Source: Microbulbifer sp. YPW1 (GTDB lineage: Bacteria; Pseudomonadota; Gammaproteobacteria; Pseudomonadales; Cellvibrionaceae). Taken from it: DNA of 64,000 nt. The notes beneath the pieces were generated by a model. It had not been told where the DNA came from, made no database searches, and saw nothing but the letters and a program-made list of their open reading frames with translations. Positions 8,571 to 17,209 of this stretch are shown here, piece after piece (within the stretch, counting starts at the first letter, position 1; each line of letters opens with the position of its first letter). A program made the position numbers and the translations under genes. The stretch lies in assembly GCF_013367775.1 (NCBI RefSeq), contig NZ_CP055157.1, forward strand, positions 3,422,001 to 3,486,000. Reading direction: 5' to 3'.

Positions 8571-10367
8571 TTATTTTCTGCTGTCCGCAGTTTTGTCGCG
8601 GGCGGCTTTAAACTCGTTGCCCTTGTACCAGTTCGGCCAGTCGCGGCTATTGGCTAACGCCAGACCGATGTCGAGGCCGAGGGCCAGATCCAGTGCAGCG
8701 CCTTCCATGTTCCACTGGGGGTCATATTCATCGCCCGGCTTGTGGTAGTGCTCTGCGGTGTACTCTTCGCCTTTCTTCTGCGCCCACTCGCGGCCGTGCT
8801 CGAAGCTGTCGGTACCGGAATCGAAATAGAGCATGGGTACGCCCTTTTTCGCCAGGCTGAAGTGATCGGAGCGGTAGAAGTAGCCGCGCTCGGGATGATC
8901 TTCCGGCGCCAGGTAGCGTCCCTGGGTTGCCGCAGCTTTCTCCAGAATCTGCTCCAGCTCACTGTTGCCGTATCCCACAACGATCACGTCGCGCATGGGG
9001 CCGAGTACGCCCATGGCATCAAAGTTAATGCCAGCGACGGTTTTCTCCAGGGGGACCACCGGGTTGGCGGCGTAGTATTTGGAGCCGAGCAGGCCGGACT
9101 CTTCAGCAGTTACCGCGACGAATACCAGTGAGCGCTCAGGCGCCTGTGGCATCTTGGATACCTGGTGCGCCATCGCCAGCAGGCCGGCGGTACCGGTTGC
9201 GTTGTCGACCGCGCCGTTAAAGATCTGGTCCCCGTCATCGGCGTGGGTGTTTACCCCCAGGTGATCCCAGTGCGCGGTGTAAATGATGGCTTCATCCGGG
9301 AACTTGCTGCCCTCGATTTTGGCCACCACGTTGCGCGAGTTGGAGGTGCGGACCTTGCTCTTGAGGTCGACGGAGGCCGTCAGGTTCAGGGGCTTTGGCT
9401 TGAAACCGCGTTGTTTCGCCGCGTCCATTTCCTGCGCCAGATCCAGTCCTGCAGCACTGAACAGTTCCTTGGCTGCGTCGCCGGTGATCCAGGACTCCAC
9501 CGCTACGCGATCGGCATTTTTGTCTTCCGCCTCCAGGCTGATTTGCGCGCCGGACCAGCTGCCGCTGACCACTTCCCACGGGTACCCGGCAGCGCCGGTT
9601 TCGTGGATGATGATGGCACCGGCAGCGCCCTGGCGTGCGGCCTCTTCGAACTTGTAGCTCCAGCGGCCGTAGTAGGTCATGGCGTTGCCGTTGAACAGGT
9701 TCTTGTCCTGGGTGGCATAGCCGGGATCGTTTACCAAGATAACCGCGGTTTTCCCTTTCATATCCAGGCCAGCGTAATCGTTCCAGTCATTTTCCGGAGC
9801 GACGATGCCGTAACCGACGTATACCAGCGGGCTGTCTTTCAGCTGGCTTTCTGCGGTCTGGCGCTGGGTAAATACCACCATGTCGGTGAGGGGTTGCAGG
9901 GACTGTTCGAAGTCCTTGCCCTTGATTTCGAGCGGTGTGCTCTCAATTTGCATTTCCACCACTGGCACTTCCTGGAACCAGCTGGGGTTGCCATCCGCAT
10001 CGGTGGCACCGGGTTTCAGGCCCAGTTTCTCGAACTCGTCCGCGAGGTAATTCACGGTCAGTTCTTCACCCTGGGTGGCGGGAGCGCGACCTTCAAATTT
10101 ATCCGAGGCGAGCACCGCGATGTGCTTGTGCAGGTCTTTGGCGATTTCCGCAACTTCGGCTTTTTCTTCATCGCTCAGGGTCGGCTCGCTGACCACCTCC
10201 GCCGTGGGCATGTCTTTTGGTGGTGTGGCGGCCCGTTCGCTGCCTGCTGCTGTGGCAGACTGCTCGGCGCTGCTGTCGGCTGCTTCTTTGCTGCAGCCGG
10301 CGATTGCGGTAAGTCCCGCAAGGGCCAGGGGCAGCGCCAGGCGCCGCCAGTCAGAGGGCTTTTGCAT
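8571..10367 (-). CDS. M28-family metallopeptidase, lipoprotein
   Basis: A secreted zinc aminopeptidase/carboxypeptidase-type enzyme anchored to a membrane by lipid. ATG at 10367 is chosen over an upstream in-frame codon because it begins a proper lipoprotein signal: basic MQKPSDWRR, a hydrophobic core and lipobox AIAGC with Cys25. A long acidic Ala/Ser/Glu linker follows. The M28 zinc ligands are visible in TAHWDHLG, GAVDNATGTAG, VTAEESGLLGS, INFDAMG and YRSDHFSLAKKG. A PA-type insert lies before the catalytic domain (about residues 150-290). At 598 residues it suits a periplasmic or outer-membrane peptidase used for peptide feeding. It is 66 bp downstream of the M14 gene on the same strand, so the two may form an operon. 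Confidence 0.93.
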   Translation of the reverse strand: MQKPSDWRRLALPLALAGLTAIAGCSKEAADSSAEQSATAAGSERAATPPKDMPTAEVVSEPTLSDEEKAEVAEIAKDLHKHIAVLASDKFEGRAPATQGEELTVNYLADEFEKLGLKPGATDADGNPSWFQEVPVVEMQIESTPLEIKGKDFEQSLQPLTDMVVFTQRQTAESQLKDSPLVYVGYGIVAPENDWNDYAGLDMKGKTAVILVNDPGYATQDKNLFNGNAMTYYGRWSYKFEEAARQGAAGAIIIHETGAAGYPWEVVSGSWSGAQISLEAEDKNADRVAVESWITGDAAKELFSAAGLDLAQEMDAAKQRGFKPKPLNLTASVDLKSKVRTSNSRNVVAKIEGSKFPDEAIIYTAHWDHLGVNTHADDGDQIFNGAVDNATGTAGLLAMAHQVSKMPQAPERSLVFVAVTAEESGLLGSKYYAANPVVPLEKTVAGINFDAMGVLGPMRDVIVVGYGNSELEQILEKAAATQGRYLAPEDHPERGYFYRSDHFSLAKKGVPMLYFDSGTDSFEHGREWAQKKGEEYTAEHYHKPGDEYDPQWNMEGAALDLALGLDIGLALANSRDWPNWYKGNEFKAARDKTADSRK

Positions 10368-10433
10368 AAGGGGTCCTTTTCTGGTTATTGGAAGTAGGGG
10401 AGCGTGCGGCACGGCGTGCCGCCGGTCTTTCAA

Positions 10434-11564
10434 TTAGTTTTTGTTCATAAACGCGAGGGTTTCGCGGATCGGGAACAGCATATCCCGTGCCAGGCTGCGA
10501 CAGCGGGCGGGTGACCAGCCTTCGATAGGGTCCGGCAGGTTGTCATTGTCCTTGAACGGCATTTCCAGGGTAAGCGCCAGGGTGCGGAACTGGTGGCCAC
10601 ACCAGTTGGTGCCAACGGTCATGTTGGCTTCACCGGGCTTGTCCAATGGATAGCCGCGCTCGGTCTGGAAGTCCGGGCTGATTTTCTCAAAAGCCTGCTT
10701 GAAGGTATTTTCCAGCTCGGCGTGTTTGTCGTCGTAGCCGGGGATGCCCTCGCAGGCAGCGACGAAATTGAAGGGCAGGGCCTCATCGCCGTGAATATCA
10801 AGGAACATATCGCCGCCGGTAGCGAGCATACGTTCGCGCACCAGGTAGACTTCGGGGCTGCGTTCCATGCTCGGTGACTGCCACTCGCGGTTGAGGTTGG
10901 CGCCCGCCGCATTGGTGCGCAGGTGTCCGCGTACGCTGCCGTCGGGGTTCATATTCGGCACCACGTAAAACACGGTGTCTTCCAGCAGGCTGAGTGCTGC
11001 GGAGTTGGATTCATCCAGCAGGGTTTCCAGGAAGCCCTCCACAAACCATTCCGCCATGGTTTCACCCGGGTGCTGGCGGGCGATCATCCAGACCTTCTGT
11101 TTCGCGGTATCCGGATTGCCAACCGTGAGCAGGGTCATTTCCCGGCCGTCCAGGGTGAGGCCGAGGGTCTCGGCCTGTACCCGCTCGTCGGACTGCGCCC
11201 ACGCCAGCAGGTCGAGGTGGCGTTCCCAGGAATAGGGCGCAAAGTACGCCAGGTAAATACTCGGCTGCTCCAGGTCAACGGTGAAGTCCAGCACCTTGCC
11301 ATCGTACTGCGCATCGATCCGGAACCAGTTGTGACGATCGTAGGAAGCGCATACCCGATAATTTTCCCAACCTTCGGGGTAGGCAGCCTTGCCGGCATTG
11401 GAAATGCGCAGCGGGTACTCTTTACCGACTTCACCTTCGAGGCGGAAGTGGAACCACTGGTAAAAGTCCGACTGGTTATCGATCTTGATGGCGAGTTCGA
11501 CAGGGGTGCTGTTTTTGTCGAGGACCTGGATATTGCCGCTGTCAAAGGCGCTGCTGATATGCAT
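10434..11564 (-). CDS. M14-family cytosolic-type zinc carboxypeptidase
   Basis: The 376-residue protein matches bacterial relatives of cytosolic carboxypeptidases (CCP/Nna1-like, M14 subfamily D). A beta-rich N-terminal domain (about 1-110, with FYQWFHFRLEG) precedes the peptidase domain. Zinc ligands are in RQHPGETMAEW (HxxE) and DIHGDEALPF, the substrate-binding segment MNPDGSVRGHLRTNAAGANL follows the family, and the catalytic Glu is in LTLEMPFKD. No signal peptide is present, so it should act in the cytoplasm. Eukaryotic relatives trim glutamates from tubulin; the bacterial substrate is unknown. Confidence 0.92.
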   Translation of the reverse strand: MHISSAFDSGNIQVLDKNSTPVELAIKIDNQSDFYQWFHFRLEGEVGKEYPLRISNAGKAAYPEGWENYRVCASYDRHNWFRIDAQYDGKVLDFTVDLEQPSIYLAYFAPYSWERHLDLLAWAQSDERVQAETLGLTLDGREMTLLTVGNPDTAKQKVWMIARQHPGETMAEWFVEGFLETLLDESNSAALSLLEDTVFYVVPNMNPDGSVRGHLRTNAAGANLNREWQSPSMERSPEVYLVRERMLATGGDMFLDIHGDEALPFNFVAACEGIPGYDDKHAELENTFKQAFEKISPDFQTERGYPLDKPGEANMTVGTNWCGHQFRTLALTLEMPFKDNDNLPDPIEGWSPARCRSLARDMLFPIRETLAFMNKN

Positions 11565-11873
11565 GCGAGGACTCCGCAGTATTCGTGGGCGAACGGGGTG
11601 AAAGTGCCGGCAGCCATTGGCGGGTCCGGCATTTTTTGTCTTGAGCTAGCAGGATACAGATTCGAGCTGAAAATTCAGGATAGCCCAAGGCAGCTTGAAC
11701 GAAATCTCTGCCAGCTGTTTGTTTTTGAGAACAATATATTGAAAGGCGAGTGGAGTGGTATGTTTTTTTGCTGCGCAGAAACGGCTCGCCCAATACAGAC
11801 AAAGTGCGTGAGAAATAGGCGAGAGAGCCAGTGCAATAAAGCCCTCCAATAACCTTTTCCAGGACCCCTGATA

Positions 11874-11907
11874 TAAAAAGGCGCGGTGCCCTTGCGAACA
11901 CCGCGCC
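11874..11907 (-). terminator. Rho-independent terminator, minus strand
   Basis: GGCGCGGTG pairs with CACCGCGCC around a ten-base loop. Read on the minus strand it is followed by TTTTT. It lies 300 bp past the SYLF gene stop, so the transcript it ends must carry extra sequence. Confidence 0.8.
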
Positions 11908-11993
11908 CCTGCCAATCCATGGCGGCACCTGCTGAGACTACTGCTCCTTGAAATTTCTGGCGTCAGACCAATGACGACTTCTCACTGCCCCGG

Positions 11994-12128
11994 TCAATGC
12001 GCGGTGCGAACCACTACCGCACCATCAGAAACGTTGTACTGCTCCCTGACATACCTCAGTAGGCGCTGTTTAAAGTTTAGGCAGTGCAGTTGCGGGCTGC
12101 GCTGTGCAAGTGAAAACTTGGCGTGCAA
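11994..12128 (-). CDS. Possible 44-aa small protein downstream of the SYLF gene
   Basis: A minus-strand frame starting at TTG 12128 and ending TGA 11994 would encode a basic 44-residue peptide containing LHCLNFKQRLLRYVREQY and ending VVVRTAH. The frame stays open further upstream into the 3' end of the SYLF gene but has no ATG. No strong ribosome site is visible. Support comes from its position between the SYLF stop and a good terminator and from its protein-like composition. This could equally be an untranslated 3' region or small RNA. Confidence 0.25.
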   Translation of the reverse strand: MHAKFSLAQRSPQLHCLNFKQRLLRYVREQYNVSDGAVVVRTAH

Positions 12129-12210
12129 ACGGTTAACTTTTAGACAGTTGACGCAGTTATGCTTAACCGCCGAAACATTAAGTGTTTCTGCCCGCGAGTC
12201 GACACAAGCG

Positions 12211-12786
12211 TCAATCGAAATTCAGTTCGCTGTCTTTCCAGTACTTGGTTCCCTTCAGCGTAGCCTGCAGGGCAATGCCGCTCTCGGTGAGCTGGTAAAC
12301 CCGCATGCCGTCGACGACCACTTCTCCGCCTACCGCGACGCCTTTGTCCTGGGCCTTGGCGGCAGCGTCGGCGTGGCCGCCGAATGACCAACCGCGCTCA
12401 ACGAAGCGATTCATGACTTCGGGGGAGTCAAATACGAAGAGGGCGCGAAAATCTTTAATACCGATGCCCAGGCCCAGGCCCACTTCGCCCATTTTCATAT
12501 AGGTGCGTTCGCCGGACTTGCTTACCGCCACACCGTAGCCGGTGGAAGCGCTGGCCAGTAGCAGGTTGACATTGACGTTACTGAACACGGCGTATCCCGG
12601 GGCGCGAGCCACGTCGGTGCGCAGGTCGGGCTTCAGGTCGTACAGCGCGTTCAGGACTTCGCGTTCGGTTTGCTGGATATGTTGGCGCTGATCCGCGCGG
12701 GTCTGTCCCGGCGCGGCACAGCTGCTGATCACAAGCAGATTGGCAAGCACGATGAACAGGCTGCAGTATCGAAAGTAAGCTGGCAT
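12211..12786 (-). CDS. SYLF/YSC84-domain lipoprotein
   Basis: The 191-residue product has a lipoprotein signal with lipobox VISSC (Cys23) and then a SYLF (YSC84/Ysc84-like) domain that fills the rest. Typical pieces are PGYAVFSNVNVN, GYGVAVSKSG, MKMGEVGLGLGIGIKDFRA and the glycine-rich strands near GVAVGGEVVVDG. SYLF domains bind phosphoinositides in eukaryotes; bacterial lipoprotein members have no settled function. Lipidation predicts an envelope location facing the periplasm. It is transcribed away from the next lipoprotein gene at 13066. Confidence 0.85.
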   Translation of the reverse strand: MPAYFRYCSLFIVLANLLVISSCAAPGQTRADQRQHIQQTEREVLNALYDLKPDLRTDVARAPGYAVFSNVNVNLLLASASTGYGVAVSKSGERTYMKMGEVGLGLGIGIKDFRALFVFDSPEVMNRFVERGWSFGGHADAAAKAQDKGVAVGGEVVVDGMRVYQLTESGIALQATLKGTKYWKDSELNFD

Positions 12787-13065
12787 GATGATTTCTCCAT
12801 CGCTGCCCCACTGAGCGCGGTCAATGGTGCGGTTCCAGTGGGTGGATTATTAGGGGTATGGCTGTTGGTATCTCCCCGGGGTGGCATTGCCGGAATTCGT
12901 CGATACATGGCACCAACGGTGATCAGAATACCGACGATGTATTGTTGTGCCTGCGACCTGGCGCACAAAGATCCAATTGGCGCCACTTTCCGTGCGGCGG
13001 GCAAATCGGTATTCTTGCGAGCCTGTACTATCTGGCGAACTGTTCCAATAAAGGAATCTAAATCC

Positions 13066-13584
13066 ATGAACAAATCCATCAAGCGCGGCATCGCCGTTTC
13101 CTGCCTTCTGACCCTGATGCTGAATCTCACCGCATGTGGTTACTTTCTGTACCCTGAGCGCAAGGGGCAAGCGGGAGGTCGAGTTGATCCGGTCGTGGTC
13201 ATCCTGGATGGCGCAGGTCTGTTGTTCGGTATTCTGCCGGGTATCGTGGCTTTCGCGGTAGACTTCACCAACGGCACTATCTACCTGCCGGCCGGTGGTT
13301 CTTCCGCCATTGACCGCCACCTCACCGCAGTCGACCAGGGCGCGCAGGACGCCGATCTGATGGAAGAGGGTAAGCCGGTCATCGACCAGAATGGCCAGGC
13401 CTGGATTGAGCTGCCGCTCGAAGCCGTTACTGGCGATCAAGAAGTTGAAAACCTGGAGCAGGTGCGCGCGGCGCTCGGTGAATACACCGGTCAGAAGATT
13501 GCCGCTACGGATATCGTATGGCTGGAAGACCTGGCTGCACTGTCCCAGGCACGCGCGGCCCAACAGGCAACTGCATCCCGTTGA
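13066..13584 (+). CDS. Small lipoprotein with one hydrophobic segment, conserved hypothetical
   Basis: ATG at 13066 has AAAGGAA ten bases upstream and begins a lipoprotein signal with lipobox NLTAC (Cys24). After it come KGQAGGRVDPVVVILDGAG, a hydrophobic stretch LLFGILPGIVAFAVDF, and TNGTIYLP, a pattern I associate with pseudomonad lipoproteins often mislabelled polyribonucleotide nucleotidyltransferase; there is no such enzyme domain here. The C-terminal ~110 residues are acidic and helical. Function is unknown. The longer open frame back to 12670 is not used because it would bypass the signal peptide. Confidence 0.75.
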   Translation: MNKSIKRGIAVSCLLTLMLNLTACGYFLYPERKGQAGGRVDPVVVILDGAGLLFGILPGIVAFAVDFTNGTIYLPAGGSSAIDRHLTAVDQGAQDADLMEEGKPVIDQNGQAWIELPLEAVTGDQEVENLEQVRAALGEYTGQKIAATDIVWLEDLAALSQARAAQQATASR

Positions 13585-13688
13585 TGGGCGGCTTGTGACC
13601 GCTTTGTCGCCTAATCTGCACCGGCGCAATTCCGGTGCCTAGCCTTCCCCGGGACTCTTCCGGAGGTGTCCGGCAAGCGGCGCGGAAT

Positions 13689-14612
13689 ATGCGTCGCTTT
13701 GCCCAGGACCTGTGCTCTCCTCGCGCGGTACTGCCTTTTATCCGCGAACCCGCCATCGTACACATGGGATTGAACCGGCTTGCGCCGCAAGGCTGGATTC
13801 AGCCCTGTGTCAATCTCCCGCATTACCTGCATAACAAGCTTGCTGCCCGGCGTCGGCTGGGAGAGCGGGTATTCGCGCAGTTGCCAGCATCACTTCCTGC
13901 CCAGCGGGAGTTGGCGACCCTGATGGCTAAGCATTTGTCGCGGGATCACGACACCTACCATTGTGCTGCGGGCGGTGAGTTGCGCTGGCGCGATTGCCCG
14001 GGGGGCGCGGGCGCGCTCTGTTGGCCCGGTGCGGATGTCGTGCGCGCTAGTGACGAGCCGTTGTGGGGTGCGAGTCTCTGGGTGGCAGACGATCTGTGTA
14101 TCTTGTTGCCCGGCGCGCGCGGCTACGAACTGGTGGCAGCGTCCCTGGCTGCGCCCAGTTACTGGCGTCTGGAAGAAAAAATCGGTCGTCCCCTGGATAA
14201 AATTCACAAGCCCGTGCCGGGCTTTCATCGCGATCTCGGTGCGCAGGTGGCCCGCTTTTTCGATCATCTGCTGCCGGAGTACCCGGTGTGGCGCAGTAAC
14301 TGGTCGGTGGTGGACTCTCCCGCACTGTTGCAGCGTGGTGTCGATGAGGTCGGCTCAGCGGACCTTGCTCCAGAAGAGGGTGCGCTTTACCTGCGCATCG
14401 AGCGGCAGTCGCTGCGGCGTCTGCCGGAGACCGGCGCGGTGGTGTTTAGTATTCGTGTGATGACCAATCCGCTGTCGGATTTGCTGGCAGTGCCCGGCGG
14501 GCTGCCGGCACTGCAGGCTGCGGTGGAGGCGATGTCGCCGGAGGAGTCGCGCTACAAATCCCTCGCACCATTGCGTGCATCGTTACAGGCATTTTTCCGC
14601 GCGCACCTGTGA
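13689..14612 (+). CDS. DUF3445 / haem-dependent oxidative N-demethylase-like protein
   Basis: The protein matches the HDOD alpha-subunit-like family (formerly DUF3445). Characteristic pieces are APSYWRLEEKIGRPLDKIHKP (split: APSYWRLEEKIG, RPLDKIHKPVPG), VWRSNWSV and LYLRIERQSLRRLPETGAV, followed by VVFSIRV. The characterised dimethylamine mono-oxygenase is a haem plus flavin multi-subunit enzyme; here only the alpha-like gene is present, so the substrate is open. Start choice is uncertain: an upstream GTG at 13635 lies inside a hairpin, and a downstream ATG at 13764 would remove family-like sequence, so ATG 13689 is a compromise. Confidence 0.78.
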   Translation: MRRFAQDLCSPRAVLPFIREPAIVHMGLNRLAPQGWIQPCVNLPHYLHNKLAARRRLGERVFAQLPASLPAQRELATLMAKHLSRDHDTYHCAAGGELRWRDCPGGAGALCWPGADVVRASDEPLWGASLWVADDLCILLPGARGYELVAASLAAPSYWRLEEKIGRPLDKIHKPVPGFHRDLGAQVARFFDHLLPEYPVWRSNWSVVDSPALLQRGVDEVGSADLAPEEGALYLRIERQSLRRLPETGAVVFSIRVMTNPLSDLLAVPGGLPALQAAVEAMSPEESRYKSLAPLRASLQAFFRAHL

Positions 14613-14648
14613 GGTTCCGGCCGGGCACACAGAGGTGCCCGGCATCGT

Positions 14649-15680
14649 TCACTCGGTGCTGTCGGGATTATCCGTGTCGGCCAGATTATCCAGGCTGTCG
14701 AGCTTGAACGCCTTGGGAGAAAGGCCGGTCCAGCGCCTGAAGGCTTTGCCGAAGGCGCTCTCATCGCAATATCCGAGGGCCGCGGCAATATCTACGTTGG
14801 TCTTTTCTCCCTCGCGCAGCCACTGACAGGCATAGTGGCTGCGCACCTCGTCCTGGATCGCACGGAAGCTGGCGTTTTCCTCCAGCAACTTGCGCCCCAG
14901 GTGACGGGGGCTGATGCACAGCCGCGCAGCAACCTGTTCCCGGCTGAGCTGGGGTTCCTGTTGCAGCAGGTGAGCAACACGCAGCTGCAGGCTTTTGCTG
15001 GTTAGCGCCTTGAGCAGGGCATCGGCCTCTGGCTTGAGACGTGCCATCACATGACGGTCGGCGGCCACCAGGGGGATTTCCAGGTCCTGGGGGCGCAGGC
15101 GAATGCCAGAGGCCTCTGCATTGAACTGCACCGGCGCCTGGAGCAATTGCTGGTATTGCTGCTGAATTGCCAGAGAGGGGGTGGGGTAGGCAAACTGGAT
15201 ACTTTGCGGCTGGAATTCACGGCCGGTCATCGCGCGGGCCTGTGCCAGGCAGATGGACAGTACAGTTTCCACTCGCAGGCGGGCGCAGCGCAGGTAGTTG
15301 GGGCGGTAGCAGAGGTCCACGTAGAAACTGCTGCGGCGCATTTCAAACAGGCCGCCCTCGCCGAGCAGTGGGTGGTAGATCAGCAGCTGGTCCAGGGCTG
15401 CACCCAGGTTTTTCTGGGTCATCAGCAGGTAGCCGACCAGCCCCATCTGGCTGCCCAGCATGGCCTGGCCCAGGCGAATTCCCAGTAGCGGATCGGGGTG
15501 GGCTGCCTGTACCGCCAGCCAGATCTCCTCCTGGACCTGCATGGGCACCCTGTCTCCATCGTTAATGGAGGTCAGAATGGCTTCCACACGGGAAGGCAGC
15601 TTCAGCTGGAGTTGCGCCAAGGCGCTTATAATCGCGCGTGTGTAGCTTAAAGTTACGCTTCTGTTGTCTGTTCTGTGCAA
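14649..15680 (-). CDS. AraC-family transcriptional regulator, divergent from monooxygenase operon
   Basis: The 343-residue protein carries the arabinose-binding-like N-terminal domain (about 20-205) and a C-terminal AraC HTH domain (about 235-335), with VAARLCISPRHLGRKLLEEN and IAAALGYCDESAFGKAFRRW as the two helix-turn-helix segments and TGLSPKAFK at the end. The start is a TTG at 15680 preceded by GGAC; no ATG is available near the expected N-terminus. It is transcribed away from the flavin monooxygenase gene across 170 bp, the usual layout for a regulator of the neighbouring operon. Confidence 0.85.
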   Translation of the reverse strand: MHRTDNRSVTLSYTRAIISALAQLQLKLPSRVEAILTSINDGDRVPMQVQEEIWLAVQAAHPDPLLGIRLGQAMLGSQMGLVGYLLMTQKNLGAALDQLLIYHPLLGEGGLFEMRRSSFYVDLCYRPNYLRCARLRVETVLSICLAQARAMTGREFQPQSIQFAYPTPSLAIQQQYQQLLQAPVQFNAEASGIRLRPQDLEIPLVAADRHVMARLKPEADALLKALTSKSLQLRVAHLLQQEPQLSREQVAARLCISPRHLGRKLLEENASFRAIQDEVRSHYACQWLREGEKTNVDIAAALGYCDESAFGKAFRRWTGLSPKAFKLDSLDNLADTDNPDSTE

Positions 15681-15850
15681 AACGTCTGTCCGAAATTAAC
15701 CAGATACTGCCCGATTATGACGACGGCGCATCGGGATGTCACGTTATATTGACGGTCAAGGCGATATGACATGTCAGTTTGCCCGCCAGACACAGACCCG
15801 GCAGCGGGTTGCGTGGGAAGGCAACTGAGCAGAAAACCCGGAGAAAAATA

Positions 15851-17197
15851 ATGAAACCCTTTGCCGTCATCGGTGCGGGCCCCATGGGGCTTTGTAGTGT
15901 ACGTAACCTGGCCAAGCACGGGATTCCCTGCGTGGGCTTCGAGATTCACAGTGATGTGGGTGGGCTGTGGGATATCGACAGCGAGACCAGCACCATGTAC
16001 GAGTCTGCGCACCTGATTTCCTCCAAGAAAATGACCGAATTCGCGGAATTCCCCATGGGCGAAGACGTTGCGCTTTTCCCCCATCACCGTGAGATGCGTG
16101 ATTACTTCCGCGACTACGCGCGGACCTTTGATCTCTACCGCCACTACGAGTTTGAGACCGAGGTGGTGAGCTGTGAGCGGGTCGGGAGCGACTGGCGTAT
16201 TACCACCCGCTGTCGTGGGGAGGAGCAGACCCGGGAATTCGGTGGACTGCTGATTGCCAACGGCACACTGCATCACCCCAACATGCCCCAACTGCCCGGC
16301 GAGTTTGCCGGGGAGCTGCTGCACTCTTCCGATTACCGGGATCCGGCCATTTTTGACGGCAAGCGCGTACTGCTGGTGGGTTGCGGCAACAGCGGGGCAG
16401 ATATTGCGGTGGATGCGGCCCACCGGGCGAGCAGCGTGGATATCAGTTTGCGTCGCGGCTATTACTTCCTGCCCAAGTTTATTGGCGGAAAAGCCACCGA
16501 TGCGGTGGGCGGCAAGATCAAACTGCCGCGATTTGTGCAGCAGCGTATCAGTGCGGCCATCTCCAAATTCATGCTCGGCACGCCGGAGCAGTACGGCCTG
16601 CCGAAGCCGGATTACAAAATGTTCGAATCCCACCCGGTGATCAACTCGCTGATACTGCACCATATCGGCCACGGCGATATAAAACCGCGCAAGGATATCT
16701 CCGAGGTGAATGGTCATAAGGTCACTTTTACCGATGGCAGTAGTGGCGAGTACGACATGGTCATGATGGCCACCGGTTACAAACTGCACTATCCGTTTAT
16801 CGATCGCGCGCACCTGAACTGGGAAGGGTTTGCGCCGCGTCTGTACCTGAACGTGTTCCACCCGGAATACGACAACCTGTTTCTGATGGGTATGGTGGAG
16901 GCTGCCGGCCTCGGCTGGGAGGGTCGCAACCGGCAGGCAGAAATGGTCGCGCTGTACATCAAGCAGTTGGCGGCCGGCGCGGAGTCCGCGCGCAAGCTGC
17001 AGCAGACCAAGCGCGCGGCCGCTGGCGAGCGTGCGGATGGGGGCATGAATTACCTGAAGCTGGAGCGCATGGCCTACTACGTGCACAAGGACACCTACCT
17101 CAAAGCACTGGCTGGTCACACTCGGGACTTGCTCCGGGACCTTCCGGTTGCGGATACTGCACGTTTTTCATCCAATTCGGCCGCGGTGACCCGCTGA
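15851..17197 (+). CDS. Flavin-containing monooxygenase (FMO/Baeyer-Villiger-like)
   Basis: A 448-residue FAD/NADPH oxygenase. ATG at 15851 follows GGAGAAA and starts directly into the FAD Rossmann motif GAGPMG. The FMO fingerprint FxGxxxHxxxY is present as FAGELLHSSDY (about residue 153), and the NADPH Rossmann motif GCGNSG follows at about 178. The later ATGYKLHYPF element is also family-typical. Members oxygenate soft nucleophiles or insert oxygen next to ketones; the substrate is not readable. It heads a tight four-gene run (12-bp gap to the symporter gene), next to a divergent AraC regulator. Confidence 0.9.
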   Translation: MKPFAVIGAGPMGLCSVRNLAKHGIPCVGFEIHSDVGGLWDIDSETSTMYESAHLISSKKMTEFAEFPMGEDVALFPHHREMRDYFRDYARTFDLYRHYEFETEVVSCERVGSDWRITTRCRGEEQTREFGGLLIANGTLHHPNMPQLPGEFAGELLHSSDYRDPAIFDGKRVLLVGCGNSGADIAVDAAHRASSVDISLRRGYYFLPKFIGGKATDAVGGKIKLPRFVQQRISAAISKFMLGTPEQYGLPKPDYKMFESHPVINSLILHHIGHGDIKPRKDISEVNGHKVTFTDGSSGEYDMVMMATGYKLHYPFIDRAHLNWEGFAPRLYLNVFHPEYDNLFLMGMVEAAGLGWEGRNRQAEMVALYIKQLAAGAESARKLQQTKRAAAGERADGGMNYLKLERMAYYVHKDTYLKALAGHTRDLLRDLPVADTARFSSNSAAVTR

Positions 17198-17209
17198 GGT
17201 CGCTACGCC

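Larger units (their letters stand above)
11565..12210. other. Long intergenic stretch between M14 gene and SYLF lipoprotein gene
   Basis: The stretch holds a minus-strand terminator at 11874-11907 and a possible 44-codon minus-strand gene at 11994-12128, both listed separately. The M14 gene promoter should lie between about 11565 and 11870. Longer minus-strand frames across 11542-11928 have no ribosome site and run through the terminator, so I discount them. Confidence 0.4.

Noticed and set aside
12729..13130. A minus-strand 133-codon frame with a hydrophobic patch between the two lipoprotein genes
   Set aside because: It overlaps the start regions of both well-supported lipoprotein genes and lacks a ribosome site.
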